DNA from: JBGSTR01 sp963707135 | GTDB lineage: Bacteria; Pseudomonadota; Gammaproteobacteria; Chromatiales; Chromatiaceae | DNA: 40,372 nucleotides | Direction: 5' to 3' | NCBI GenBank assembly: GCA_963707135.1 | Contig: CAVPOY010000003.1 | Span: forward strand, 1-40,372 | Part shown: piece by piece, positions 16,916 to 24,989 of the stretch | How the letters are laid out: each line of letters begins with the position of its first letter | Numbering within the stretch: the first letter of the stretch is position 1 | Notes under the pieces: model-generated | Told to the model about the DNA's origin: nothing | Seen by the model: the letters and a program-made list of their open reading frames with translations, nothing else | Database searches by the model: none | Program-made: the position numbers and the translations under genes

Positions 16916-17896
16916 ATGCAGAAACCAGCGCGCTGGGCCCCGTCCCCGCAGACGACCGTGCCCCGAGACGACAGGGTCGCCTGGTCGGCCATCCTGGCCG
17001 CCTCACGCATGGCGCGCTCGATCCCTCTGCCCCGGCGGACGACCGCCTTCGCCGCCGTTGCGGCGGGCGGGCTGCGGTCGGTGGACCCGGACAGCCCCGA
17101 CGCCCGGCTGGTCTGGTGCCCCGGAGCCGGCTGGACCGCCGCCGCCGGGTGCCCGGCCGGAATCCGGGATCTGATCGATCTCTATCTGCCTTTGCTGCCG
17201 AGCGACCCCCATGAAACCCTGGCGGTCGGCCACCTCGGCCAGAGTCTGGACGGCTATATCGCCACACGCCGCGGCGACTCCTGCTTCGTCACCGGCCCGG
17301 AGAACATCCTGCACCTGCACCGCATGAGGGCCCTGTGCGACGCGGTCCTGGTGGGCGCCGAGACGGTCGCCGCGGACGACCCGCGGCTGACCACCCGGCT
17401 GGTTGACGGGGACAACCCGGTGCGGGTCGTGCTCGACCCCAGCCGTCGGCTCGGCGTGGACCGGCGGATGTTCAACGACGCGGCGGCACCGACCCTGGTC
17501 GTCTGCGGGGAGGGACTGACCGGGTCCGGGCGGCACGGCCAGGCGGACGTGATTGGCGCTCCGACGCTGGACGGGCGCCTGGAGCTGAGCACCCTGCTCG
17601 AACAGCTCCACTGGCGGGGGCTGCGCCGGCTCTTCATCGAAGGGGGTGGGATCGCCGTCTCCGCCTTCCTGAGTGCCGGACTCCTGGACCGGCTGCAGGT
17701 GACGGTGGCGCCGCTGCTGATCGGCGAGGGGCGCCGGGGGGTGACCCTGCCCGCCACGGCCTCGCTCGGCGATTGCCTGCGGCCCCCTTGCCGCATCTTC
17801 CGCATGGGGGAGGACATCCTGTTCGACTGCGAGCCGAGGCGGGCCAAGCGGGGAGGCGCACGGGACCACGAGGCGTCGGTCGCCCGGGTCCTTTGA
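16916..17896 (+). CDS. RibD C-terminal-domain reductase without deaminase domain (ArfC-like)
   Basis: 326 residues from ATG 16916, chosen because GGCAGGAG sits at correct spacing; ATG 16901 is an alternative. Residues 1-98 match nothing I recognise and lack the cytidine-deaminase HAE/PCxxC motifs of full RibD. Residues 99-320 are a DHFR-like RibD_C domain: HLGQSLDGYIAT, HLHRMRALCDAVLVGAETV, DDPRLTTR, NPVRVVLDPSRRL, RRLFIEGGG and VTVAPLLIGEGRRG. In archaea and fungi a stand-alone RibD_C enzyme (ArfC/Rib7) reduces the ribosylamino-pyrimidine to the ribitylamino form with NADPH. It is 16 bp after the creatininase-family gene and ends the first half of the cluster. Confidence 0.88.
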   Translation: MQKPARWAPSPQTTVPRDDRVAWSAILAASRMARSIPLPRRTTAFAAVAAGGLRSVDPDSPDARLVWCPGAGWTAAAGCPAGIRDLIDLYLPLLPSDPHETLAVGHLGQSLDGYIATRRGDSCFVTGPENILHLHRMRALCDAVLVGAETVAADDPRLTTRLVDGDNPVRVVLDPSRRLGVDRRMFNDAAAPTLVVCGEGLTGSGRHGQADVIGAPTLDGRLELSTLLEQLHWRGLRRLFIEGGGIAVSAFLSAGLLDRLQVTVAPLLIGEGRRGVTLPATASLGDCLRPPCRIFRMGEDILFDCEPRRAKRGGARDHEASVARVL

Positions 17897-17965
17897 CCCT
17901 GGAAGTCACGCCCTGACGGTCGAACTGCCACCTGGGCGAGAGCCGTTCGGGATCTCGTCCGGGCT

Positions 17966-17987
17966 CTGTTGATGGTTGCGTCCCCCG
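17966..17987. repeat. Left direct repeat bracketing the N-ATPase region
   Basis: These 22 bases recur exactly at 25592-25613 in the same orientation (core GATGGTTGCGTCCCCCG). A further 40 or so bases are imperfectly similar (GCGGTCGAAC.TCC.ATCCG versus GCGGTTGAAG.TTC.TTCCG). The N-ATPase operon and an IS91-type remnant lie between. Confidence 0.75.
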
Positions 17988-18064
17988 AAACCCACCGTCG
18001 CGCGGTCGAACTTCCTATCCGTTATCCATCTATCCGTAAATGCGAGAGTCAGCGCGAGCGCGCT

Positions 18065-18907
18065 TCAGTGCCCCTGCGCCGGTAGGTTGAGCAGTATCAG
18101 CTCGATCTCCTCGGTGATCTCTTCCTGGCGGAGCATGTTGCGACGAAGACCGAGGTCGCGGACGCGTTCATCGACCCGTTGCAGGGCGCCCTGAAGGTGG
18201 CGCAGGCGGTGCTGGTGCTCGGCCATGAGGGAGCCGAAGAGAATCTCGTGGAGGGCGGCGAAGAGGTAATGCTCGATCAGGCGCTCCAGGAACGCCTTCG
18301 GGGCCAGGTTGAGGAGCGGTGGGTAGGCGTGGTCCAAAGGCTCTGGGGCTTCGTCGCGACGGAACGGGGGGAGCACGGGGACGGATAGGACCCGCTCGGC
18401 CTCGGCGCCCCAGCACAGGACGGTGACCTGCGTGGGGCCCCGTTGCGCGACGAGTCGGTTGAGGGAGTCCACCAGACGGCTGAGCACCGCCGGTACCTCT
18501 TCGGTCGCACTGGCGCCGGGTAGGCGGTCGGCGAGGCAGGGATCGCCATCCAAGGCCGCGGAGAGGCGAGTGCCGACGGTAATCAGAGGCGTGGAGCAGG
18601 AACCGGCGGCCGGCTCGCACTCCAGTGCCCGCAGGATTGCCTCGTTGAAATCGCCGCAGAAGCCGCGCTCGGCGCCGATCAGCACGTAGATGAGCGTGCC
18701 CTTCGAGTCCGTTGCGATCAGGTCAGGGTAGTGGGCGTGGAAGTCGCGGGCGGCGGCGTCGATGCCCTCGACGACCCGGCGCTGGGCGTCGAGGAAGCGC
18801 TCGAGCTTGCGCGTCTCCATGTAGGACAGGTTCTTCATGGAGCGCATGATCTTGCCGATGTCGGCTAGGCCCTCGAGCCGCGCGTCGATGTCATGCAGTC
18901 GGCTCAT
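18065..18907 (-). CDS. atpG: N-type F-ATPase gamma subunit
   Basis: A 280-residue central-stalk subunit. The N-terminal helix has GKIMRSMKNLSYMETRK; the Rossmann-like middle begins LIYVLIGAERGFCGDFNEAI. The C-terminal helix shows ASSM-equivalent region LMAEHQHRLRHLQGA and the end RQEEITEEIELILLNL. It couples rotation of the c-ring with ATP hydrolysis/synthesis in alpha3-beta3. It is the last gene of the minus-strand operon, 116 bp after atpA, the widest gap in the set apart from the atpB-atpQ gap. Its divergence from housekeeping gamma (short, variable centre) fits N-ATPase gamma. Confidence 0.9.
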   Translation of the reverse strand: MSRLHDIDARLEGLADIGKIMRSMKNLSYMETRKLERFLDAQRRVVEGIDAAARDFHAHYPDLIATDSKGTLIYVLIGAERGFCGDFNEAILRALECEPAAGSCSTPLITVGTRLSAALDGDPCLADRLPGASATEEVPAVLSRLVDSLNRLVAQRGPTQVTVLCWGAEAERVLSVPVLPPFRRDEAPEPLDHAYPPLLNLAPKAFLERLIEHYLFAALHEILFGSLMAEHQHRLRHLQGALQRVDERVRDLGLRRNMLRQEEITEEIELILLNLPAQGH

Positions 18908-19011
18908 CCTAGGCAGAACGGTGGAACCGCTGAGACGCAGAGAACCCGGAGCCTAGCCGATCGACCTCCCGGCTGACCGAGGTATGGGCACCCACTGTTG
19001 ATCTCACTGAC

Positions 19012-19051
19012 GCTTATTGGCGTTCATTGGTGTTCATTGGTGTTCATTGGC
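19012..19051. repeat. 10-bp tandem repeat at the atpA end
   Basis: Units GTTCATTGGT, GTTCATTGGT and GTTCATTGGC at 19022-19051 are preceded by a degenerate GCTTATTGGC at 19012-19021. The atpA frame ends inside it, adding MNTNEHQ from repeat sequence to the protein. Similar minisatellite-like spacers occur between genes in many gammaproteobacteria. Confidence 0.7.
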
Positions 19052-20568
19052 GGACCTCGGCTCTCTCCAGGCTCATCGGCGTCGTCCGCGCCGGCTCCGA
19101 GGCAGCCCCGAATCGTGTCCAGCCACGCCTCACGCCGGTCGTCCAGGGTCAGGGCGCTCGCCTCGACCCCCGTGCGCAACCGAGAGGTGACGGCCGGGAT
19201 GGCGTCGACCGCGACCGCATCGAGCAGTCCCGCGTTGAAGGCGATGAGCCAGGCGAGCTGGAAGCGGATCGGCAGCGGATCGAGCCGGTCCTGACGGAGC
19301 AGCTCGCGCAGAATGGCGCCGCGCCTGAGCTGGGCCTCCATGCCGGCCTCCAGGCGGGCACCGAAGCGGGTGAAGACCTCTAGGTCGAGGAACTGGAGGT
19401 AGTCGAGCTTCATGCGCCCGGCCTCCCGCTTGATGGCTGCCGGTTGGGCCGCGCCGCCGATCCGCGAGACCGAGCGGGCGATGTCGATGGCGGGCAGGAA
19501 GCCCGCGGAGAAGAGCCCCTGGTCCAGGTAAATCTGCCCGTCGGTGATGGAGATGAGGTTGGTGGGGATGTAGGACGCGATCTCCCCCAGCCGGGTCTCG
19601 ACGACGGCGAGCGCGGTCATGCTCCCGCCGCCCTCGCTCGCCGCGAGGCAGGTGGCGCGCTCCAGGAGCTTGGCGTGGAGGAAGAAGATGTCCCCCGGGT
19701 AGGCCTCGCGACCGGGCGGGCGGCGCAACAGCAGGGACAGCTCCCGGTAGGCCTGAGCATGGGTGCTGAGATCGTCGTAGACGACCAGGGTATCCAGGCC
19801 GCGGGTCATCCAGTGCTCGGCGATGGCGCAGCCGGCAAAAGGGGCCAGGTACTTGAGGCCCGGCAGGGCGCTGGCCTCGCCGACGACCAAGGTCGTGTAG
19901 TCAAGGGCGCCGTGGTCGGCCAGCAGCTTGATGGTGCCGACCACCGAGGAGCGTTTCTGCCCGATCATGACATAGACGCAGCGCACCCCCGATTCCGCCT
20001 GGGCGAGCACCGCGTCAATGGCGATCGCGCTGCGCCCGATGCCCTTGTCCCCCACGATCAGCTGGCGCTGACCCCGGCCGATTGGGACAAGGGTGTCGAC
20101 GATCTTGATGCCGGTGAACAGGGGCTCGTTGACGAAGTCACGCCGGATCATGGGCGGGGAGGGGGCGTCCAGGGGGCGGCGGTCCGTGCAGTCGGGCGGT
20201 GGGCGGCCGTCCAAGGGAGCGCCGAGGGGATCGACCACGCGGCCTAGCAGCGCCTCTCCAACCGGGATGCCCACCTGGCGTCCGGTGAGATAGACCTGGG
20301 TGCCGGAGGTGAGCCGCTGGGTCTGGTGCAGGAGCACCGCACCCACCAGGTCGCGCTCCAGGTCGAAGACGATGCCCCGGCTGCCGTCCGCGAGGCTCAG
20401 GATCTCGTCCACGGCGGCCGAGGGCAGGCCACTGATCCAGGCGATCCCGTCCCCGACGGAGACGACCGCGCCCTGCTCGCTCACCCTTAGGCGCGGGCTG
20501 TAGTCGCGCAGCCAGGTCACCGTTCGTCCGAGGGGCAGGTCGGCGCCGCCGGCCGCCGGTGCGGTCAT
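19024..20568 (-). CDS. atpA: N-type F-ATPase alpha subunit, Walker A Arg variant
   Basis: A 514-residue nucleotide-binding, largely non-catalytic subunit. Recognisable are the beta-barrel N-domain (GDGIAWISGL, VVDPLGAPLDG), FTGIKIVDTLVPIGRGQRQL, the P-loop GDKGIGRSAIAID near residues 180-192, VYDDLSTHAQAYRELSLLLRRPPGREAYPGD, and IPTNLISITDGQIYL. The P-loop has Arg where Lys of GxxxxGKT/S is expected; the codon is CGC on the minus strand. The C-terminus runs into a tandem repeat. It starts by ATGA overlap with atpF and is co-transcribed with it. The gene is intact and under coding constraint, so likely functional. Confidence 0.92.
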   Translation of the reverse strand: MTAPAAGGADLPLGRTVTWLRDYSPRLRVSEQGAVVSVGDGIAWISGLPSAAVDEILSLADGSRGIVFDLERDLVGAVLLHQTQRLTSGTQVYLTGRQVGIPVGEALLGRVVDPLGAPLDGRPPPDCTDRRPLDAPSPPMIRRDFVNEPLFTGIKIVDTLVPIGRGQRQLIVGDKGIGRSAIAIDAVLAQAESGVRCVYVMIGQKRSSVVGTIKLLADHGALDYTTLVVGEASALPGLKYLAPFAGCAIAEHWMTRGLDTLVVYDDLSTHAQAYRELSLLLRRPPGREAYPGDIFFLHAKLLERATCLAASEGGGSMTALAVVETRLGEIASYIPTNLISITDGQIYLDQGLFSAGFLPAIDIARSVSRIGGAAQPAAIKREAGRMKLDYLQFLDLEVFTRFGARLEAGMEAQLRRGAILRELLRQDRLDPLPIRFQLAWLIAFNAGLLDAVAVDAIPAVTSRLRTGVEASALTLDDRREAWLDTIRGCLGAGADDADEPGESRGPPMNTNEHQ

Positions 20569-21305
20569 CGCCGGGCCTCGGCGAAGAAGCGCAGCTCGTC
20601 GCGCAGGTTGGCGCGCATGACCAGGGGACCGGCATCGATTTGCAGACCGGCCACCAGCGCCGGATCCTCCGCGAACGCGCAGGGCAGTGGCCGGCCGGCG
20701 GCCTCGGCAAGTGCGGAACGCAGCGCCTCGCGCCGTGCCTCGCTCAGAGGGTAGGCGCTCTGCACCCGAACGCCCGCCGCGCCATCCGCGGCGGCGGCCG
20801 CTAGGACAGCCCGATGCTCCTCGGACAGGGTCGACAGGTCGTCGAGCACCATGTCGATCAATCGGTCCTCCAGGGCCGGGTTAGCCACTCGCGTCAGGAG
20901 CCGACTCCCGAAGGCGGCGGCCAGGTCCAGGGCGGTCTCCTGGCCGCGGCGCTCCGCCTCCCGCCGCTCGCGTTCTTCCAGGATGGCCGCCTTGTCGCGC
21001 TGGAGCGCGAGCTCGGCGTGCAGATCCTCGAGGCGACGGGTGCGCTCGGCCGCCAGCTCCTGGTCCAGCTCGGCGCGGGCTTGGGTGCGCTCCCGCTCCC
21101 AATCACGGCGGCGGACCTCGTAGTCCGCGCGCATCTGCTCGGCCCGTGCGCGTGTCGCCTCCGCCTCGGCGAGGGTTCCCTCGACCCGTGCGCGCCGCTC
21201 CTCAATGGCGGCGCGCACCGGGGCGTAAAGGAACCGCTTCAGGATCCAGATCAGGATCAGGAAGTTGACCAGCTCCAGCAGAAAGGTGGACCAGTCCAGT
21301 CCCAT
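20565..21305 (-). CDS. atpF: N-type F-ATPase subunit b with delta-like C-terminus
   Basis: 246 residues from ATG 21305, the first Met before the membrane helix (MGLDWSTFLLELVNFLILIWIL). A long charged coiled coil from residue about 35 to 150 is the stator stalk. The last 90 residues (ALRSALAEAAGRPLPCAF, AGLQIDAGPLVMRANLRDEL) resemble the C-terminal domain of subunit delta. N-ATPase operons lack atpH, and their long AtpF is thought to cover that role, so the fused architecture is expected. It overlaps atpA by ATGA. Confidence 0.9.
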   Translation of the reverse strand: MGLDWSTFLLELVNFLILIWILKRFLYAPVRAAIEERRARVEGTLAEAEATRARAEQMRADYEVRRRDWERERTQARAELDQELAAERTRRLEDLHAELALQRDKAAILEERERREAERRGQETALDLAAAFGSRLLTRVANPALEDRLIDMVLDDLSTLSEEHRAVLAAAAADGAAGVRVQSAYPLSEARREALRSALAEAAGRPLPCAFAEDPALVAGLQIDAGPLVMRANLRDELRFFAEARR

Positions 21306-21355
21306 GGGTGTTTCCTCGCCTGGGGTCTGGCTTGCAGGTCGGACCGAAATCCGAC

Positions 21356-21622
21356 CTACTTGACCAGGTACTCCAGGAGCGGGTTGCGGAACAGGATGAT
21401 GAGCACGATCACCAGACAGTAGATCGCCAGGGACTCGATCATGGCCAGCCCGATGAAGAGCGTGCGCATAATGGAACGCTCCGCTTCCGGCTGGCGCGCC
21501 AGGGACTCCAGGGCCTGACTGATCGCCCGGCCCATGGCGATTGCCGGGAGCATGACGCCGAGCGCGATGGCGAGCGCCGCGGCGACGGTGGATGCGATCA
21601 CGATCCAGGTCATTTCGGTCAT
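21356..21622 (-). CDS. atpE: N-type F-ATPase c subunit
   Basis: An 88-residue two-helix hairpin with the polar loop ARQPEAE (42-48). The C-helix has E63-S64 followed by Y68 (GLAMIESLAIY), matching the Na+-ligand pattern E-S-x3-Y of sodium-type c-rings. In the N-helix the position aligned with Gln32 of Ilyobacter c, where N-ATPases as I recall them have Glu, is Met30 (PAIAMGRA). So only the C-helix half of the Na+ site is evident. The ring carries the translocated ion. It starts by ATGA overlap with atpB and has GAGGACGGAAG upstream. Confidence 0.93.
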   Translation of the reverse strand: MTEMTWIVIASTVAAALAIALGVMLPAIAMGRAISQALESLARQPEAERSIMRTLFIGLAMIESLAIYCLVIVLIILFRNPLLEYLVK

Positions 21623-22539
21623 CTTCCGTCCTCGTTTTGAACAAATTCGCGAAGACGCGAAGTCACACGGGAGAAGAGGGGACAAGGGGATGAAGCGCGA
21701 TCTCGACTGCACCGGTAGCGCGGCCCCGATACCGATTTCCCCCGGCTGGATCGCGCACGCCCAAGCTTGGCCGGTCTTTTGGCGGTTCTGCGCGTCCCGC
21801 TTCTCTTGGCGTCTGTGCGTCTCGGCGCAAGTTCTTCCTCAGGCGTCGACGGGGCCTCGTCGGCCGCGGCCGCAAGGGCGCCGGTCTGGATGGCGCTGGC
21901 GATGTAGACGAGCGCCAGCATGCCGAAGATGTAGGCCTGCACCAGGGACTCGACGATATGCAGCATCAGGATCGGGAGGGGCACCAGCAGTCCCCCGACC
22001 CAGACCAGCAGCAGGGCGACCAGCTCCAGGCTCATCATGTTGCCGAACAGGCGCACGGCGAGCGCCAGGGTGCGGGTGATCTCGCTGACGATGTGGAAGG
22101 GCAGCAGGATCGGACTCGGCGACAGGTAATGCCTCAGGTAGGTCCGCAGCCCCTGGGCGCGGATGCCGAACCAGTGCACCGAGAGAAACACCAGCACCGC
22201 AAGGGCCGCGGTGGCCGAGGGGTCGCGGGTGGGGGAGTGCAGGCCGGGGATCAGGCCCACCAGATTCGCCGCCACCAGGAAGGTCCACAGGGTCAGGATG
22301 AAGGGCATGACCATCTCCGCCTGGCGGGGAAGTGCCTGCCGGACTGCCCCCTCCATTGCCAGCACCATGCCCTCGACGGCGGTCTGGACTGTCCCCGGAG
22401 AGGCGCTTAGGCGCCGCGCCAGGGCGCTGCAGGCGACCCACAGCCCGAGCATCAGGAGCCAGGTTGTCACCGTCGTGTCGCGGATGACCAGCGGCCCGAG
22501 CTCGAAGAGGCTGTGGGCGAAGATTTGTTCCTGTCCCAT
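21619..22539 (-). CDS. atpB: N-type F-ATPase a subunit with unusual C-terminal extension
   Basis: A 306-residue frame. The ion-channel subunit core spans residues 1-220, with PFILTLWTFLVAANLVGLIPGL and the essential Arg in RTLALAVRLFGNMMSLELV, ending at MLALVYIASAIQ. Residues after about 222 (EEELAPRRTDAKRSGTRRTAKR...) are basic and low-complexity. They are translated from DNA resembling the CGCCAAGAGAAGCGG-type spacer boilerplate seen between gammaproteobacterial genes. Yet the frame stays open to NEDGR and stops in ATGA with atpE. Either a repeat insertion extended the protein while keeping coupling, or the overlap is accidental. Confidence 0.88.
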   Translation of the reverse strand: MGQEQIFAHSLFELGPLVIRDTTVTTWLLMLGLWVACSALARRLSASPGTVQTAVEGMVLAMEGAVRQALPRQAEMVMPFILTLWTFLVAANLVGLIPGLHSPTRDPSATAALAVLVFLSVHWFGIRAQGLRTYLRHYLSPSPILLPFHIVSEITRTLALAVRLFGNMMSLELVALLLVWVGGLLVPLPILMLHIVESLVQAYIFGMLALVYIASAIQTGALAAAADEAPSTPEEELAPRRTDAKRSGTRRTAKRPAKLGRARSSRGKSVSGPRYRCSRDRASSPCPLFSRVTSRLREFVQNEDGR

Positions 22540-22722
22540 TGGAGCGAAACCCAGTTACGCGGGCGCTTCGGTGGATGCGGCGCCAGGCCGGGTCGGCGCG
22601 TAGGGAGCGACGTTGCGGGGCGCGTTGTCCACCATTCGAATTCCCGTAGGGCGGAACGCGACAGCGGTTCCGCCATTCTTGTCGCGGTGCAAGCCGGCGG
22701 ATCGCCCTAGCGGGCATCCGCC
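22540..22722. repeat. Two repeat hairpins where atpR is expected
   Basis: The 183 bp between atpQ and atpB hold no coding frame resembling AtpR, which should be about 90-100 residues with three membrane spans. Instead two strong hairpins sit here: GGCGGAAC/GTTCCGCC (22650-22657 with 22667-22674) and GGCGGAT-C-GCCC/GGGC-ATCCGCC (22696-22707 with 22712-22722). Both resemble the GTAGGGCGGA-type dispersed repeats of gammaproteobacteria. Confidence 0.75.
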
Positions 22723-23007
22723 CTACTCCCGGCTTCGGATTAAAAAGTAGACATTGAAGGCCCCAACCACCAGGCCGAGGAATAGGAGCCCGAGGGTCCA
22801 GCGCATGGAGTAGCCCGCGACCAGCCCGTCGAGCCAGTGACCCAGGTAGGCCCCGGCGACCACCGGCAGGACAAAGACCAAGCCCAGGGTGCCGAGATAC
22901 GCGGTCTGGATCAGCAGCCCCTCGCGCTCGGTCTCGGCCTTCCTCAGGCGCCGGGCGTCCTGCTCGACGCGGCGGCGCAGCCTGCGCTCGTTGGGCGTCT
23001 CGGTCAT
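22723..23007 (-). CDS. atpQ: N-type F-ATPase AtpQ (AtpI/AtpZ-like) subunit
   Basis: 94 residues from the ATG at 23007, which overlaps the atpC stop by ATGA. A charged N-terminal helix (residues 1-30) is followed by two membrane segments: TLGLVFVLPVVAGAYLGHWLDG and WTLGLLFLGLVVGAFNVYFLI. These match the AtpI/AtpZ pattern (GxYLGxWLD, GxxxGxxNxYxL). AtpQ is a characteristic gene of N-ATPase operons, possibly helping c-ring assembly or Mg2+/Ca2+ entry. The usual next gene, atpR, is absent. Confidence 0.85.
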   Translation of the reverse strand: MTETPNERRLRRRVEQDARRLRKAETEREGLLIQTAYLGTLGLVFVLPVVAGAYLGHWLDGLVAGYSMRWTLGLLFLGLVVGAFNVYFLIRSRE

Positions 23008-23414
23008 GGCGCCGGCTCCCGGCGACGGCCCAGCTCCCACAGGCGCCTGAGGATCTCGCTCTCCAGCCGATGCAGGCTTTCCCGCGTGGCTGCCAGGTCG
23101 CGCTCCTCCCCGGTCAGCCGCTCCCGGAGCAGGGTGCTGATACGCCCGTAGTCCGGGTCGCGGAAGTAGCGGCGGGTGCTGAGATAGAGGGTGCCGTCGA
23201 CGAAGTAGATCAGCGCTCCGGGGACGGCGAGATACTCCCAGCCCTGCCCGGCGCGCCGAAAGCGCGCGAGTCCGAAGTCAAGCGAGGTCATGAAGCGCGC
23301 GTGCCCCGCCAGAAGGCCGAAGGAGCCGCTCGCGTCCGTCCCGACGAAGGACTCCACGCCCTCCACCCGCTCGGAGCCGTAGGCATCCTGGAGAAGGAGC
23401 ACGAAGGTGCTCAC
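23004..23414 (-). CDS. atpC: N-type F-ATPase epsilon subunit
   Basis: 136 residues starting GTG at 23414 inside the atpD stop (GTGA). The N-terminal beta-sandwich shows GVESFVGTDASGSFGLLAGHARFMTSLDFGLARF and ALIYFVDGTLYLSTRRYF, followed by a C-terminal two-helix part rich in Arg/Glu. It sits on the central stalk and may inhibit hydrolysis. The second position after atpD is the N-ATPase gene order (D-C-Q-R-B-E-F-A-G). Confidence 0.88.
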   Translation of the reverse strand: MSTFVLLLQDAYGSERVEGVESFVGTDASGSFGLLAGHARFMTSLDFGLARFRRAGQGWEYLAVPGALIYFVDGTLYLSTRRYFRDPDYGRISTLLRERLTGEERDLAATRESLHRLESEILRRLWELGRRREPAP

Positions 23415-24833
23415 GCCGCCTCTCCCGCCATTTCGCCGCGCATGTAGCAGGCGTCCTCGGACGTATCGTCGTAGTCGCCGCGCAAAAAGGCCTCGCAGTC
23501 CGTCAGGGTACGGTCGAGGGGGACGGAGACCCCCTCCATGCCCGTGTGGGCGGCGGTGACGTGGAAGGGCTGGGTGAGGTAGCGCTGGAGCTTGCGTGCG
23601 CGCATCACGATCTTGCGGTCCTGGGGCGAGAGCTCCGCGATGCCGAGCATGGCGATCACGTCCTCCAGCTCATGGTAGCGGGCTAGGTGCTCGCGTACGC
23701 CCTCGGCGACGGCGTAGTGGCGCTCGCCAAGGACGTGCCGGTCCATCAGCTTGCTGGAGGACGCGAGCGGATCGACGGCGGGATAGATGCCCCTGCCCGC
23801 CTGGGCGCGGGAAAGCACGACCGTGGTGTCCAGGTGGCCCAGGATGGCGGTGACGGCGGGATCGGTCATGTCGTCGGCGGGGACATAGACCGCCTGTACG
23901 GAGGTGATGGCGCCCGTGTCCGTGGAGTTGATGCGGTCCTCGATCTCGGCGACCTCCGTGTCCAGGGTCGGCTGGTAGCCCACCGCCGCCGGCATGCGCC
24001 CGAGTAGGCTGGAGATCTCGCTGCCCGCCTGGACGAAGCGAAAGACGTTATCCATGAGGAAGAGGACCTCGGTGCCCAGGCTGTCGCGCAGGTACTCGGC
24101 GTAGGTCAATGCCGTGTGCCCGACCCGAAAGCGCACCCCCGGGGACTCGTCCATCTCTCCGAAGACCAGGAGGGTCCTGGGCAGGACGCCCGTGTCGCGC
24201 AGCTCATGCCAGAGCTCGTGTCCCTCGCGAATGCGCTCGCCCACGCCGGCGAATACCGACACGCCCCGGTGCAGGGCGACAACGGCGTGCATGAGCTCCA
24301 TCACCAGCACCGTCTTGCCCACCCCGGCGCCGCCGAAAAGCCCCGTCCGGCCCCCGCGCACGAAGGGGGAGAGGAGATCGATGACCTTGATACCGGTATG
24401 CAGGGTCTCGCTCGGCGCCACCGTGTCCGCCAGAGCCACCGGCTCGCCGCGGATGTTGCGGAAGGCCGCGGCTGCAAGAGGCGGCTCGCCGTCCAGGGGC
24501 TCGCCGAACATGTTCAACGCCCGCCCGAGGCAGTCGGGACCGACGGGGACATGGACCGGCGCCCCAGTGTCGAAGAGGGGCATGCCTCGGGTGAGGCCGG
24601 AGGTGCGGTGCAGCGTGATGGCGCGTACCCGGCGCCGGTCGAGGTGCTGATGGACCTCGAAGCAACAGGTCTCGTCGTTGCACCTGGGCGACCAGGGCCT
24701 GGCGCAGGGGCGGGAGCCGGTGGCAGGCGACCACCACCACGGGGCCGTGCACCTCCTCGATGTGACCGATGTGCTCGCGCTCGGCGGGTGCGGGGAGGGG
24801 TGCGACGCTGGCGGACGGCTCGGGCATTGGCAT
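23411..24833 (-). CDS. atpD: N-type F-ATPase beta subunit (frameshifted near the N-terminus)
   Basis: The catalytic subunit. From ATG 24833 the frame gives IGHIEEVHGPVVVVACHRLPPL; after about 24675-24684 the continuation is one frame over, from NDETCCFEVHQHLD to the stop. Conserved parts are PVGPDCLGRALNMFGEPLDG, the P-loop GGAGVGKTVL, GVGERIREGHEL with the catalytic Glu, FLMDNVFRFVQAGSEISSLLGRMP and VYVPADDMTDPA. About 473 residues when repaired. It leads the N-ATPase operon, and its promoter must lie in 24834-25660. The single indel in an otherwise intact catalytic subunit is probably a sequencing error, but should be resolved. Confidence 0.9.
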
Positions 24834-24989
24834 CCGGGACGCGGTGGCGAGAAACGTCCGGGACCAACCGCGCGCTCGTCGCCCGCGACCGGCCCGGACC
24901 CAGAGATAAAGATAGACCCTCGCCGAGCGAAAGCGTGCTTGATTTGGCGCCCAGTCGTGAAGTTACCCGCGGCGCGGCCCACTGCTGCA

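Noticed and set aside
19444..20247. Plus-strand open frame opposite atpA
   Set aside because: Composition is typical of an antisense shadow, rich in Gly/Gln/Asp/Val, and atpA is unambiguous.
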